From Balanoglossus misakiensis (taxonomy: Eukaryota > Hemichordata), in assembly GCA_040954595.2 (NCBI GenBank), contig CM082589.2:8866001-8930000 (forward strand): a DNA stretch of 64,000 nucleotides, in the 5' to 3' direction. Of this stretch, positions 1-10,283 are shown piece by piece; within the stretch, counting starts at the first letter, position 1; each line of letters begins with the position of its first letter. Position numbers and translations under genes: made by a program. The notes under the pieces were generated by a model, which was not told where the DNA came from, did not search any database, and was given only the letters and a program-made list of their open reading frames with translations.

Positions 1-63
1 CCGGAAAATGTCCGTCAGGCCGAAACTGTTTTCTACTTCTATCGACGAGGGGTCTTGAAGCGA
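1..63 (-). CDS. SAP + SWIM-domain protein, third exon (cut by window edge)
   Basis: An acceptor GTTTTGCAG on the minus strand, ending at 64, is followed by 63 bases open in the phase left by the second exon. It encodes a basic stretch containing SRKQFRPDGHFP. All three exon phases agree, which supports the model. The gene continues beyond the left edge of the window, so its C-terminal domain cannot be seen. Confidence 0.45.
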
Positions 64-260
64 CTGCAAAACAAAACAAAACACTTGATATAATTAATAT
101 CTTTGGGAAAAGTTTACTTCTCGTATGGTGTTGACGACAGCCTTGTTAATATTCCCGATGACTTGACGCTACACGAAGGAAAATATTATAATCTCAAAAC
201 TATTTCTCCGATCTACACACAGATATTCACCAATAACGATAGGAATGTGAATCAATGTAC

Positions 261-445
261 CTTTCTGGAATTTAGAGACTTTAAAATCCATGTCCTTCAC
301 ACGCAACGGCTCTATCTGTGTTTTCTTGGCTGGGACATTCCACTGACACAATTTGGAAGTACAGGCTGCATTGGTCTGTCCTGTTCGAACTGCCGCTTCA
401 ATTCGAAAAAACATCGCTGTTATGTGGATGCATGAACATCCAAGT
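261..445 (-). CDS. SAP + SWIM-domain protein, second exon
   Basis: Internal exon of the same minus-strand gene. The acceptor is TTTCGCAG, ending at 446. The reading joins in phase to the first exon and completes the SWIM finger: CSC from exon 1, then GCSCIH here, giving CxC-x5-CxCxH. It continues with an IEAAVRTGQTNAACTSKLCQ stretch, which resembles the conserved block after the SWIM finger in YqaJ-associated proteins (from memory of the family). A donor AAAG|GTACAT ends the exon at 261 with one base of a split codon left over. Both flanking introns are short (236 and 197 bp). A longer read-through to a stop at 169 is possible but does not join the next exon. Confidence 0.65.
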
Positions 446-681
446 CTGCGAAATAGAATAACAAAAAAGTTGTTGGTAAATTACTAGCACAATAGTAACA
501 AAACAGTCTTAGAATGGATGAAAGGCGTTCAATCTGAACGACATGTTTCTATGGCATTATAAAGTCACTGTGTTACAGAAGAAATTTAAGTATACTTTGT
601 TGCTGCTCAGAGACAATTATTGTCGTAATCAATACAATGAATGAGTGTATAAGGGGGTGTGAGTGAGTGAATGGTATTTAC

Positions 682-1271
682 CCAGCAGTACAGGAGCAAT
701 ATGCACTTTTTATGTCACCAGTTTTCTTCACCGCACATATCCAAACTGTGTGAGGAACATCACCTAATTTCATTGTGTGACAGCACTTTGCTTTCAAAAA
801 GCAATATTCTGACTGTTGGGATATCGTGTGGTAGAAGATTTCTTTCATCCAGCCACCCGTATACAACCTGTACGCTTTTCCTTCTTTGTATTCATTTAGG
901 AGACGTTTCTGTAGCGCCACGTCGTTGCCCGGGTGATTTGTCATAATGTACATGGTAATATCACTAAGGAAAATTGACGGCCACATTTCCATACCACGAG
1001 CTTCACCAACCCATCCGTCTCCTAGTGACATAGGGTCTGGTAAACTGTTCCCTTCTGTGGTAGTCAAAAGGGACATCATAAACTTGTGCCTCTCAAAAGA
1101 CATTTCCGCAGCCGTCGGTGACTCAGGCACATTTTGTTCGATGGCTGCAAAAACTCGGGCGACTAGCTCATCCTTTCGGCCTGACGTCTTCAGATTTCGT
1201 TTGCGGAGGTAGTCTTTGAGTGCTGATACTCTCCACATACCGATGGTCTGATAACTAATTATCTCGCTCAT
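682..1271 (-). CDS. SAP + SWIM-domain protein, first coding exon
   Basis: First coding exon of a spliced minus-strand gene. The start Met is at 1271-1269 and the exon gives about 196 residues. Residues about 12-45 fit a SAP DNA-binding helix-extension-helix (LKDYLRKRNLKTSGRKDELV). The exon ends with YCSCTAG, the first half of a SWIM zinc finger (CxC...CxH). A GGTAAAT donor puts the exon end at 682, leaving two bases of a split Gly codon. The next exon at 445 supplies the third base and the rest of the finger, so the phases agree. SAP-SWIM proteins of marine invertebrates often continue into a YqaJ-type exonuclease domain; that part would lie outside the window, so this is inference. Nuclear DNA-binding role is likely; function unknown. 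Confidence 0.72.
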
Positions 1272-2080
1272 TGTTGTAATCTACAACATATTTGTAAAAA
1301 GAAATGAATTAATAAAGATATATTTGCTTGGCATATCCAGCTCGCCGGACAATCTAGTCCTGAATATGCCTATTTCCAACTAGGCCTATATTCAATTGAG
1401 ATTAAACGAAAAATTCACAAAGCTTACAGTAAAATGGTCCATTGGCCTAAGCTTATATTATATTTAAAACGAAATAAGTTTGGGACAAAATACAGTGAAA
1501 TCCCAGTTGGTCTAGTTATTCGAGGTAGAAGACGACCGAGACCTTCAGCTGCATCCCCGGCAGCGGTCTTTGTTTTACCGCCGAAACGAGCTGCCGATGC
1601 GATGCCCGTAACTTGTTACCGATCACAGAAATATTCGAGAATATCGCCAATGTACCACATCACAGTTTTTTCTCTATTTATGAAACGGCTAACATCTTAA
1701 AGTAATTATTTTGCGATGATTCGGCTTCAGTAGAAGTGAACGTAACTTGAACTAGCATAACTTTACCCGGGCCGGCGCCCGGCGACGCGTCGGACGTCGA
1801 AGAAGCCCGTAATAATAGTCAGTAATTTTTCAGTTTTTAAGAGAATAATTTTGCAAAATAGCTGTAGAGGACACTAGTAAATGTCACCATGTGTAAAATA
1901 TAGGGAGGGAGTCTGAAGAAATAATCAATACGCACCTGTTTCGGACGATAACTTCCGTGTTATTGTTGTGGTCGGTGTCTATTGTTTACCCTGGTTACGC
2001 AAGAGAGCGCCCGTTGATGCCCACTTGACCTTTGCCCCAACCCCACAATGCATCGCGCGCCTGAGATTCGTGATTCGTGT
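1272..2080. other. Intergenic DNA upstream of the SAP/SWIM gene
   Basis: No coding region that I can support. Because it lies upstream of the minus-strand SAP/SWIM gene it should hold that gene's promoter. A short GC- and CpG-rich patch is at about 1767-1798. I see no TATA box at a convincing distance. The satellite begins abruptly at 2081. Confidence 0.4.
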
Positions 2081-5000
2081 ATTGAATTTTCCACTTTTTG
2101 TAAGTGAAGCCTGACTGTCGCCTGTCTTAGGTCACCATTTCATAAGCGGTCTTACCCGTCATTGGCACAAACAGTCTCAGGAAGTAAGCTTTCAGCCTAC
2201 CAATGTAGCTATTATATTTTCCACTTTTTGTAAGTGAAGCCTGACTGTCGCCTGTCTTAGGTCACCACTTCATAAGTGGTCTTACCCGTTATTGGCACAA
2301 ACAGTCTCAGGAAGTAAGCTTTCAGCCTACCAATGTAGCTATTGTATTTTCCACTTTTTGTAAGTGAAGCCTGACTGTCGCCTATCTTAGGTCACCACTT
2401 CATAAGCGGTCTTACCTGTCATTGGCACAAACAGTCTCAGGAAGTAAGCTTTCAGCCTACCAATGTAGCTATTGTATTTTCCACTTTTTGTAAGTGAAGC
2501 CTGACTGTCGTCTGTCTTAGGTCACCACTTCATAAGCGGTCTTACGCGTCATTGGCACAAACAGTCTCAGGAAGTAAGCTTTCAGCCTACCAATGTAGCT
2601 ATTGTATTTTCCACTTTTTGTAAGTGAAGCCTGACTGTCGTCTGTCTTAGGTCACCACTTCATAAGCGGTCTTACCCGTCATTGGCACAAACAGTCTCAG
2701 GACGTAAGCTTTCAGCCTACCAATGTAGCTATTGTATTTTCCACTTTTTATAAGTGAAGCCTGACTGTCGCCTGTCTTAGGTCACCACTTCATAAGCGGT
2801 CTTACCCGTCATTGGCACAAACAGTCACAGGAAGTAAGCTTTCAGCCTACCAATGTAGCTATTGTATTTTCCACTTTTTGTAAGTGAAGCCTGACTGTCG
2901 CCTGTCTTAGGTCACCACTTCATAAGCGGTCTTACCCGTCATTGGCACAAACAGTCTCAGGAAGTAAGCTTTCAGCCTACCAATGTAGCTATTTTATTTT
3001 CCACTTTTTGTAAGTGAAGCCTGACTGTCGCCTGTCTTAGGTCACCACTTCATAAGCGGTCTTACCCGTCATTGGCACAAACAGTCTCAGGAAGTAAGCT
3101 TTCAGCCTACCGATGTAGCTATTGTATTTGCCACTTTTTGTAAGTGAAGCCTGACTGTCGCCTGTCTTAGGTCACCGCTTCATTAGCGGTCTTACCCGTC
3201 ATTGGCATAAACAGTCTCAGGAAGTAAGCTTTCAGCCTACCAATGTAGCTATTATATTTTCCACTTTTTGTAAGTGAAGCCTGACTGTCGCCTGTCTTTG
3301 GTCACCACTTCATAAGCGGTCTTACCTGTCATTGGCACAAACAGTCTTAGGAAGTAAGCTTTCAGCCTACCAATGTAGCTATTGTATTTTCCACTTTTTG
3401 TAAGTGAAGCCTGACTGTCGCCTGTCTTAGGTCACCACTTCATAAGCGGTCTTACCCGTCATTGGCACAAACAGTCTCAGGAAGTAAGCTTTCAGCCTAC
3501 CAATGTAGCTATTGTATTTTCCACTTTTTGTAAGTGAAGCCTGACTGTCGCCTGTCTTAGGTCACCACTTCATAAGCGGTCTTACCCGTCATTGGCACAA
3601 ACAGTCTCAGGAAGTAAGCTTTCAGCCTACCAATGTAGCTATTATATTTTCCAGTTTTTGTAAGTGAAGCCTGACTGTCGCCTGTCTAAGGTCACCACTT
3701 CATAAGTGGTCTTACCCGTTATTGGCACAAACAGTCTCAGGAAGTAAGCTTTCAGCCTACCAATGTAGCTATTGTATTTTCCACTTTTTGTAAGTGAAGC
3801 CTGACTGTCGCCTGTCTTAGGTCACCACTTCATAAGCGGTCTTACCCGTCATTGGCACAAACAGTCTCAGGAAGTAAGCTTTCAGCCTACCAATGTAGCT
3901 ATTATATTTTCCAGTTTTTGTAAGTGAAGCCTGACTGTCGCCTGTCTAAGGTCACCACTTCATAAGTGGTCTTACCCGTTATTGGCACAAACAGTCTCAG
4001 GAAGTAAGCTTTCAGCCTACCAATGTAGCTATTGTATTTTCCAGTTTTTGTAAGTGAAGCCTGACTGTCGCCTGTCTAAGGTCACCACTTCATAAGTGGT
4101 CTTACCCGTTATTGGCACAAACAGTCTCAGGAAGTAAGCTTTCAGCCTACCAATGTAGCTATTGTATTTTCCACTTTTTGTAAGTGAAGCCTGACTGTCG
4201 CCTGTCTTAGGTCACCACTTCATAAGCGGTCTTACCTGTCATTGGCACAAACAGTCTCAGGAAGTAAGCTTTCAGCCTACCAATGTAGCTATTGTATTTT
4301 CCACTTTTTGTAAGTGAAGCCTGACTGTCGCCTGTCTTAGGTCACCACTTCATAAGCGGTCTTACCCGTCATTGGCACAAACAGTCTCAGGAAGTAAGCT
4401 TTCAGCCTACCAATGTAGCTATTGAATTTTCCACTTTTTGTAAGTGAAGCCTGACTGTCGCCTGTCTTAGGTCACCACTTCATAAGCGGTCTTACCCGTC
4501 ATTGGCACAAACAGTCTCAGGAAGTAAGCTTTCAGCCAACCAATGTAGCTATTATATTTTCCACTTTTTGTAAGTGAAGCCTGACTGTCGCCTGTCTTAG
4601 GTCACCACTTCATAAGTGGTCTTACCCGTTATTGGCACAAACAGTCTTAGGAAGTAAGCTTTCAGCCTACCAATGTAGCTATTGTATTTTCCACTTTTTG
4701 TAAGTGAAGCCTGACTGTCGCCTGTCTTAGGTCACCACTTCATAAGCGGTCTTACCCGTCATTGGCACAAACAGTCTCAGGAAGTAAGCTTTCAGCCTAC
4801 CAATGTAGCTATTGAATTTTCCACTTTATGTAAGTGAAGCCTGACTGTCGCCTGTCTTAGGTCACCACTTCATAAGCGGTCTTACCCGTCATTGGCACAA
4901 ACAGTCTCAGGAAGTAAGCTTTCAGCCTACCAATGTAGCTATTATATTTTCCACTTTTTGTAAGTGAAGCCTGACTGTCGCCTGTCTTAGGTCACCACTT

Positions 5001-5089
5001 CATAAGCAGTCTTACCCGTCATTGGCACAAACAGTCTCAGGAAGTAAGCTTTCAGCCTACCAATGTAGCTATTGTATTTTCCACTTTTT
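2081..5089. repeat. 130-bp satellite array, left part
   Basis: About 23 head-to-tail copies of a 130-bp monomer. The phrase ATTGTATTTTCCACTTTTTG recurs every 130 bases (2341, 2471, 2601, 2731...). Copies differ by a few substitutions only. Variant groups recur in order, for example the linked set CCAGTTTTTG / CTAAGGTC / AAGTGGTC / CCGTTATTGG at about 3650, 3910 and 4040. The monomer length is not a multiple of three and no long ORF crosses the array, so it is non-coding satellite DNA. The array is interrupted at 5090 by a LINE and resumes at 10266. Confidence 0.97.
5072..5089. repeat. Left target-site duplication of the LINE
   Basis: TTGTATTTTCCACTTTTT at the end of the left satellite array is repeated exactly at 10266-10283. 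The last Ts merge with the poly(A) tail of the element (T on this strand), so the true length is 14-18 bp. Confidence 0.85.
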
Positions 5090-5186
5090 TTTTTTTTTAT
5101 CTTTTATTTAAACCTTCACCTCAATTACATGTTTATATAAATATAGAAAAGACAGTATTGTTGCACGGGCCTGAAGAGGTTAAAAA
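5090..5186 (-). other. LINE 3' UTR with poly(A) signal and tail
   Basis: About 97 bases after the ORF2 stop. It contains AATAAA on the minus strand (TTTATT on + near 5103-5108) directly before the A tail, which reads as T on the + strand. Confidence 0.75.
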
Positions 5187-8100
5187 TTACAGTAAACTCG
5201 TAATTTTCTGAAAAGTTTCTAGCACAACAGCTTTCGCATCCAGTTGTTTTTCAATCTTATACCTTAACATAAACTCATTTTTGATTAAAACTTCAATCGG
5301 TGTGTTTTCATTAGTCACCCAGTACTTATGGATGCTCCATTTCCCAAGAAGAATTAAAAGCTGAAAAACATAACGTTTTTCTTTGGGTTTGACATTCTCG
5401 CCAACTTTTGTAAAAATAATGTCTGATGGTGTTATTTCTCTACACTCAAAACATTTAGAGATGACGTATTTCAGCTTTTTCCAGCATCTCACAGCTATTT
5501 GACAATAAATAAACCTGTGTTCCAGAGAGTCAATCTGGTGACAAAGAGGACAGAACATTGACTCATTTAACTTCCACAAGTATAAATACTTGTTACATGG
5601 TAATAAGCGTTGTAGAAGTTTCCACTGAAACTCTCTTAACTTGGCCTCTTTAGTCAACTTGTACACACTCAGCCAGATTTTGTAACAGTCGCTCTCTGGC
5701 TCTACAGGGGTGATATTTAACTTAGAAAACCATTTTGAGAGTTTATCGCTAGCCTGTACTGAGTGCCTCTGAATGAGATGAGTATACAACACCTTACAAG
5801 TTAATTTGTGGACCGGAGATTTAGAAACGCCAAGTGTGACATCATAGTCATCACTTTCAGAGTGAGCTGCATAAAAACACCTGAATTTGGAGGACCAGAC
5901 AAGGGTACGGTTCCCTGCACGGGAAGCATTGTGTTTCACCGCATACCAGGCATTCAGTACATTTACATAAAATTCTGGGAGTACAGATAAAAGAAAATCA
6001 GGAACCCTTTGCCAAATTGAGTGTTGATGCAATAAATTTGTGGTATTATCTAAAAGCAAATATGACCAGGGCAAGACAGCCCATGTCTCGTCTTTACACA
6101 TTATTATTCTTTTAACCCAAAGAGCCATCATTGCTTCCACTTGGCATTTCACATTAATATGATTAACTCCTCCTAGCTTGTAGCCACTTTCAAGGATTTT
6201 GTTCGAAATTCTCCTTTTACGTTTTACAAAACTGTCAACGAGACGTTGTACTTTACAGAGAATATCATTGGGAATACCAATTACTGATGATAAATACAAA
6301 ATTTTTGAAACAGCAAGAGACTTGGTAATGAGAACACGGCCATAAATCGTGAGTTGCCGTCTTCCCCACATTTCCAAAACTTTACCTAATGATTTTAACT
6401 TATCATCCCAGTTTAACTGCTTACACAGAGCATCATCATACCCAAAATATACTCCAAGAGTTTTTACAGGATTGTCAGTCCAACTTATATCACCCACTTT
6501 ATCGTTACATTTTCTTAAATTACCAAGTTTAAAAGCCTGCGTTTTCTTTTTATTTAACCTTAGCCCACTGCATCCTTGAAACTTCTCCATTACTTTGAGA
6601 ACAGATACAACAGAAGACAAATCTGCAACGAATACTGTTGTATCATCTGCAAGTAAAGATATCTTTGCTTCTTTGGCATGACCATTACCAGCAGGCAGAC
6701 GAAACCCTTTGATAGTTTTATCATGTCTGATCTTACAAGCTAAAAACTCAATTGCTATTACAAATAAAAGTGCAGAGAGGGGACATCCCTGACGGACACC
6801 TCTTTCTAACCTGAAGTAACTTGAAGACCAACCCTTGTATAAAATACAGCTCTGAATGTTCGTGTAGAAAGTTTTTACCCATTGACGAAAGGAATGACCA
6901 AAATTCATACGTCGTAAAGTTTCATCTAGATAGTCCCAGTTAACGCTATCGAAGGCTTTTTCATAATCAAGGAACATGGCAACTCCCCCAACATTGTGCT
7001 TCTTTGAGTAATGAAAGATGTCAGAGATAAGTCTAACATTTTCACCTATGAAACGCCCCTTCATATACCCGGTTTGATCTCTATGGATCAATGACGGAAG
7101 AACGATCTGTAACCGATTAGCTAAGGCTTTAGTAGCAATTTTATAATCTGTATTTAGAAGAGACACTGGACGCCAGTTGTTTAAATCGTCCTCGGAGCCT
7201 TTCTTAAACAGGAGTGTAAGTAAACTTCGTCTCTGAGATAAAGATAGCGAACCACACCTGTAACTACTATTTAAAGATGACAATACATAATCGCAAATAT
7301 CATTCCAGAAAAAACGATAAAATTCACCAGTTAACCCGTCGCATCCAGGAGATTTGTTGGGAGCAATCATACACAGTGCTTTAAAGCATTCTCTTTCTGT
7401 GAGCTCACCCTCACAAATGTCTGATTGATTCTGGGATAGCTGTGAAACAGCTGCATCTCCTAGAAAATCGTCAAGGCAACTATCTCTCGGCTTATCTTTA
7501 TACAGATTTTGATAAAAGTTCTTCTGTTCCTCAAGAATGTGCTCCGTATCAGTTACATAGGTACCCTGCGCTGTACGGAGAACATTCATCTCCTTTTTGG
7601 AGGCATTTGTCTTCTCTAAACCCAAAAAGAACTTTGTACTTTTTTCACCCTTTTCGACCCAGCGTGCCTTGGAGCGTATCTGCGCACCTTCGGCACGGAG
7701 GGTGAAAAGATCTTCCAAACGCTGTTTAATTAAACCATAAGCCTCAATGTTGGAATCAGACGGCTCATGGAGCATGTTTTGTTCAGCAGTACGCAAATGC
7801 TTCTCCAACTCCGGAATGAGGGTGTTAGAATTCTTCGTTACATTATGACAATACTCAATCGTGTACTCCTTCACATCTTTCTTTATCAAATCCCATCTAA
7901 CATTGGCTTCTACATTCACATACTTAATTTTACACCGTGTCAGGAGATTACGGACACTTATAACGTAATCCTCCTTTTTAAGGAGGTGCTTGTTAAATTT
8001 CCAGGTGCCAGGACCCCTGTCAGACTTCCTATACATAATTTCTAAATAAACAGCCATGTGGTCTGTTTTCAATGCAGGTCTGATGTCAACTCTTTTTGTG

Positions 8101-8756
8101 TTTTTTAGAATGCTCTTAGATACAAAAATATAGTCAATTCTACTATAGGTCGGGCTGGGATGCAAGCGTCTCCATGTAAACTGTTGCAGTGACGGGTTGC
8201 GTTCTCTCCAAATGTCAACCAGGGAGAACTGCTGCAGCATTTTACGTAAGGTCGGGACGGATTTATCCACAGATACCGCCCGAGATTTCTTATCCAGCCT
8301 CTTATTAAGTGAACAATTAAAGTCGCCGGCTATTATAAGGCGTTCATACTTACAATTAACCTGAATGATGTTCATAAAGTTGACAAAAAAGCGATTTCTC
8401 TGTACAGCATCATTCGGTGCATAGACACCACTGACTGAAAAACCCATGTTCTCGTACATACCGTTAACAATAACAATTCTACCAGAGTCATCTTTGTACA
8501 CACTGTCAATATGAAAATTACAATGTTTAGCAATAAAGATTGCGACGCCTCTACTATTTTTGGCTCCTTCCGACATAATTATCCGACCTCCCCATTCTTT
8601 TTCCCATTGAACAATATTTATATTTTCACCGTAAACTTCCTGTAAAATGGCAAAAGACGCCTTCTGGTGTTTAAGCCATTGCAAGATATCTCTACGTTTA
8701 GAGTAATTACCTAGACCTCTTACATTTAAAGTTACAATATGTAATTTGTTACTCAT
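5187..8756 (-). CDS. LINE ORF2: AP endonuclease-reverse transcriptase
   Basis: 1189 residues. It nicks target DNA and reverse transcribes the element RNA (target-primed reverse transcription). The N-terminal apurinic-type endonuclease (about 1-240) shows TLNVRG (N11), LQE (E40), GVYAPND (Y112), AGDFN (D145, N147), RIDYI (D208) and TDH (D232, H233), so its catalytic set is complete. The reverse transcriptase core (about 455-750) shows NNWRPVSLLN, FLDYEKAFDSV (motif A, D597), GVRQGCPLS and LLADDTTVF (motif C, D704 and D705). A C-terminal zinc motif reads CPLCHQIDSLEHRFIYC. The start ATG overlaps the ORF1 stop as ATGA, a layout that fits translational coupling. Length and domain order are normal for the L1/Tx1 group. 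No disabling mutation seen. Confidence 0.95.
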   Translation of the reverse strand: MSNKLHIVTLNVRGLGNYSKRRDILQWLKHQKASFAILQEVYGENINIVQWEKEWGGRIIMSEGAKNSRGVAIFIAKHCNFHIDSVYKDDSGRIVIVNGMYENMGFSVSGVYAPNDAVQRNRFFVNFMNIIQVNCKYERLIIAGDFNCSLNKRLDKKSRAVSVDKSVPTLRKMLQQFSLVDIWRERNPSLQQFTWRRLHPSPTYSRIDYIFVSKSILKNTKRVDIRPALKTDHMAVYLEIMYRKSDRGPGTWKFNKHLLKKEDYVISVRNLLTRCKIKYVNVEANVRWDLIKKDVKEYTIEYCHNVTKNSNTLIPELEKHLRTAEQNMLHEPSDSNIEAYGLIKQRLEDLFTLRAEGAQIRSKARWVEKGEKSTKFFLGLEKTNASKKEMNVLRTAQGTYVTDTEHILEEQKNFYQNLYKDKPRDSCLDDFLGDAAVSQLSQNQSDICEGELTERECFKALCMIAPNKSPGCDGLTGEFYRFFWNDICDYVLSSLNSSYRCGSLSLSQRRSLLTLLFKKGSEDDLNNWRPVSLLNTDYKIATKALANRLQIVLPSLIHRDQTGYMKGRFIGENVRLISDIFHYSKKHNVGGVAMFLDYEKAFDSVNWDYLDETLRRMNFGHSFRQWVKTFYTNIQSCILYKGWSSSYFRLERGVRQGCPLSALLFVIAIEFLACKIRHDKTIKGFRLPAGNGHAKEAKISLLADDTTVFVADLSSVVSVLKVMEKFQGCSGLRLNKKKTQAFKLGNLRKCNDKVGDISWTDNPVKTLGVYFGYDDALCKQLNWDDKLKSLGKVLEMWGRRQLTIYGRVLITKSLAVSKILYLSSVIGIPNDILCKVQRLVDSFVKRKRRISNKILESGYKLGGVNHINVKCQVEAMMALWVKRIIMCKDETWAVLPWSYLLLDNTTNLLHQHSIWQRVPDFLLSVLPEFYVNVLNAWYAVKHNASRAGNRTLVWSSKFRCFYAAHSESDDYDVTLGVSKSPVHKLTCKVLYTHLIQRHSVQASDKLSKWFSKLNITPVEPESDCYKIWLSVYKLTKEAKLREFQWKLLQRLLPCNKYLYLWKLNESMFCPLCHQIDSLEHRFIYCQIAVRCWKKLKYVISKCFECREITPSDIIFTKVGENVKPKEKRYVFQLLILLGKWSIHKYWVTNENTPIEVLIKNEFMLRYKIEKQLDAKAVVLETFQKITSLL

Positions 8757-10039
8757 TTCTTTAGTTTCCTCTTCCTCTTGCGTCTCTTTCTGTTGTCCGT
8801 GGTCGTCCCGGAAGCCGGCGTTAAAATCACGGGTGATTCCGGTGAAAGATCGGACATTTCCTCTTTTGTTGTGTCACAGTCCACGTACTGTTCAGACTCG
8901 CTCTCGCTGATATTCGCTGATGTGTCAGCGACGGCAGCGACGGAATCGTCTTGATCACAATCTTTCGGTTTCTGTATTCTTGGATCGCGCCTTTTCTCAG
9001 GAAAGTACGATGATATCGACCGCTGCGAGGCTCGTTGTCTCGATGAGGATGATGGGTCGTTGCACACTGTGTCATGACTAGTACTGCCTATGCTCGATCC
9101 ACACTTCGTAGTAGCCTCCCTCGTCTGTTGGCTCTCACAATGAGCTGACGAAGCCGGTTCTGCAGCAGGTGTAGATAAAGGCGTTGGAATGCCTGCGTCA
9201 CTTGTAGGTGTGGTGCTTTGTTGTGGCGTCGATGTGATAATTACTGCCTCCGTCGCAGGAGTAATCAACGCGCATACACCACTTTCCACCTCCTGTTCGG
9301 CCTGCTTTTCACACTTGGCATTAACACATTCCTTTGCAAGGTGCCCATTGCCGAAACAAAGTCTGCATTTCAAAGGATTTGTGCACTGGTAGCTAAAATG
9401 TCCAAGTTGCAAGCACTTGTTACACTTTGTTTCTTGCTCAGAGTTTCTGTTCTGCAAGCTACTGAAAAGCCTTGCAGAAAACGGTCCGACTTTAATAAAT
9501 TTCGGTAGATCTTTGGATGGTTTTTCAACGAAAACCATGCGGTCCCCATTGCAAATATTGGTGAGTTTGCCGTTCACCCGCCATCTTTGCCGCAGAAGCC
9601 TAGATTTAGTTTTCAGGCCTATCGCAGACAAAGAGCTCCCGATGACGCTGTCATCTAACGACAACGGCAAATCTTTCACAATGATCTTGACACCAACTTC
9701 TTGCAACTCACGCCTGAATGGATTCTTATCCCAAAGTTCTATTGCTTTTCCACGTAAAGACAAACCATGTTGCTTCAGTATTAGCTTATCGGCATTGTCC
9801 CTTGGGTAAATTCTCCAGAGACCACGAATCCGCTGCAAGCCGTCAATGTTCTCAATTGGCACTACTTCAGCAATACTAGCAAGGATCTCCTCACCTTTTA
9901 ACCATTGTTTGGTCTCTGGTCTAACAACATCTGATTGTTTTAGAAATAGAACGGACTTGTGGTCCTCAGCAGTTTCTGAGTCTGCATACGGCATGGTGAC
10001 TTGTGCGTAGCTTCGGACTCCCGCCGCGCCGGCCGCCAT
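8753..10039 (-). CDS. LINE ORF1: nucleic-acid-binding protein with two CCHC knuckles
   Basis: 428 residues. ORF1 proteins of this kind bind element RNA and form the ribonucleoprotein needed for retrotransposition. Two zinc knuckles of form Cx2Cx4Hx4C are visible: CNKCLQLGHFSYQC (206-219) and CRLCFGNGHLAKEC (225-238), followed by another Cys at 243. The preceding region (about 30-195) is a globular domain like those before CCHC knuckles in Tx1-type ORF1 proteins. The C-terminal third is rich in Ser, Thr, Pro and acidic residues and ends in a strongly basic tail (RKRRKRKRKLKK). The start at 10039 is the first Met of the frame. The stop overlaps the ORF2 start by four bases. Confidence 0.9.
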   Translation of the reverse strand: MAAGAAGVRSYAQVTMPYADSETAEDHKSVLFLKQSDVVRPETKQWLKGEEILASIAEVVPIENIDGLQRIRGLWRIYPRDNADKLILKQHGLSLRGKAIELWDKNPFRRELQEVGVKIIVKDLPLSLDDSVIGSSLSAIGLKTKSRLLRQRWRVNGKLTNICNGDRMVFVEKPSKDLPKFIKVGPFSARLFSSLQNRNSEQETKCNKCLQLGHFSYQCTNPLKCRLCFGNGHLAKECVNAKCEKQAEQEVESGVCALITPATEAVIITSTPQQSTTPTSDAGIPTPLSTPAAEPASSAHCESQQTREATTKCGSSIGSTSHDTVCNDPSSSSRQRASQRSISSYFPEKRRDPRIQKPKDCDQDDSVAAVADTSANISESESEQYVDCDTTKEEMSDLSPESPVILTPASGTTTDNRKRRKRKRKLKK

Positions 10040-10265
10040 ACTGGGTGGGGTTCCTTTGTTGTAACGACAAAACTGAAAACTCCTTCAAACGTCCAAAAAT
10101 GACCAGATAGTAACACAATAAAGGTTACTTCTGCTACATAGGTAGTTAAACTGCACTCCGAACACTTCGCAGTAAACAAGTTTAACAGTACGATGACAAA
10201 ATTTGTCAAAAAACTCACGGAGCGTTCAAACCCTGTTTCCGTGGATGACAGATGCAGAGCGCCCT
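10040..10265 (-). promoter_or_regulatory. LINE 5' UTR, presumed internal promoter
   Basis: About 226 bases between the element's 5' boundary, defined by the target duplication, and the ORF1 start. LINEs are normally transcribed from an internal promoter in this region. No specific motif is recognised. Confidence 0.5.
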
Positions 10266-10283
10266 TTGTATTTTCCACTTTTT
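10266..10283. repeat. Right target-site duplication of the LINE
   Basis: Exact copy of the 18 bases at 5072-5089; the satellite monomer continues from here. Confidence 0.85.

Larger units (their letters stand above)
5090..10265 (-). mobile_element. Non-LTR retrotransposon (LINE, L1/Tx1-like), apparently full length
   Basis: A 5.18-kb element on the minus strand inserted in the 130-bp satellite. From its 5' end (10265): about 226 bp of 5' UTR, ORF1, ORF2, about 97 bp of 3' UTR with an AATAAA signal near 5103-5108, then a short poly(A) tail. An 18-bp target-site duplication flanks it. Both ORFs are open with no frameshift, and the expected endonuclease, reverse transcriptase and zinc-knuckle residues are present. 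The satellite monomers on either side join up once the element and one duplication copy are removed. Intact ORFs and a perfect duplication suggest a recent insertion. The clade call (L1/Tx1 group) rests on the style of the RT and EN motifs and on the double CCHC in ORF1, without a phylogeny. Confidence 0.93.

Noticed and set aside
103-435. 110-residue plus-strand ORF at the left edge
   Set aside because: It is antisense to the SAP/SWIM second exon, whose splice phases and zinc-finger residues support the minus strand.
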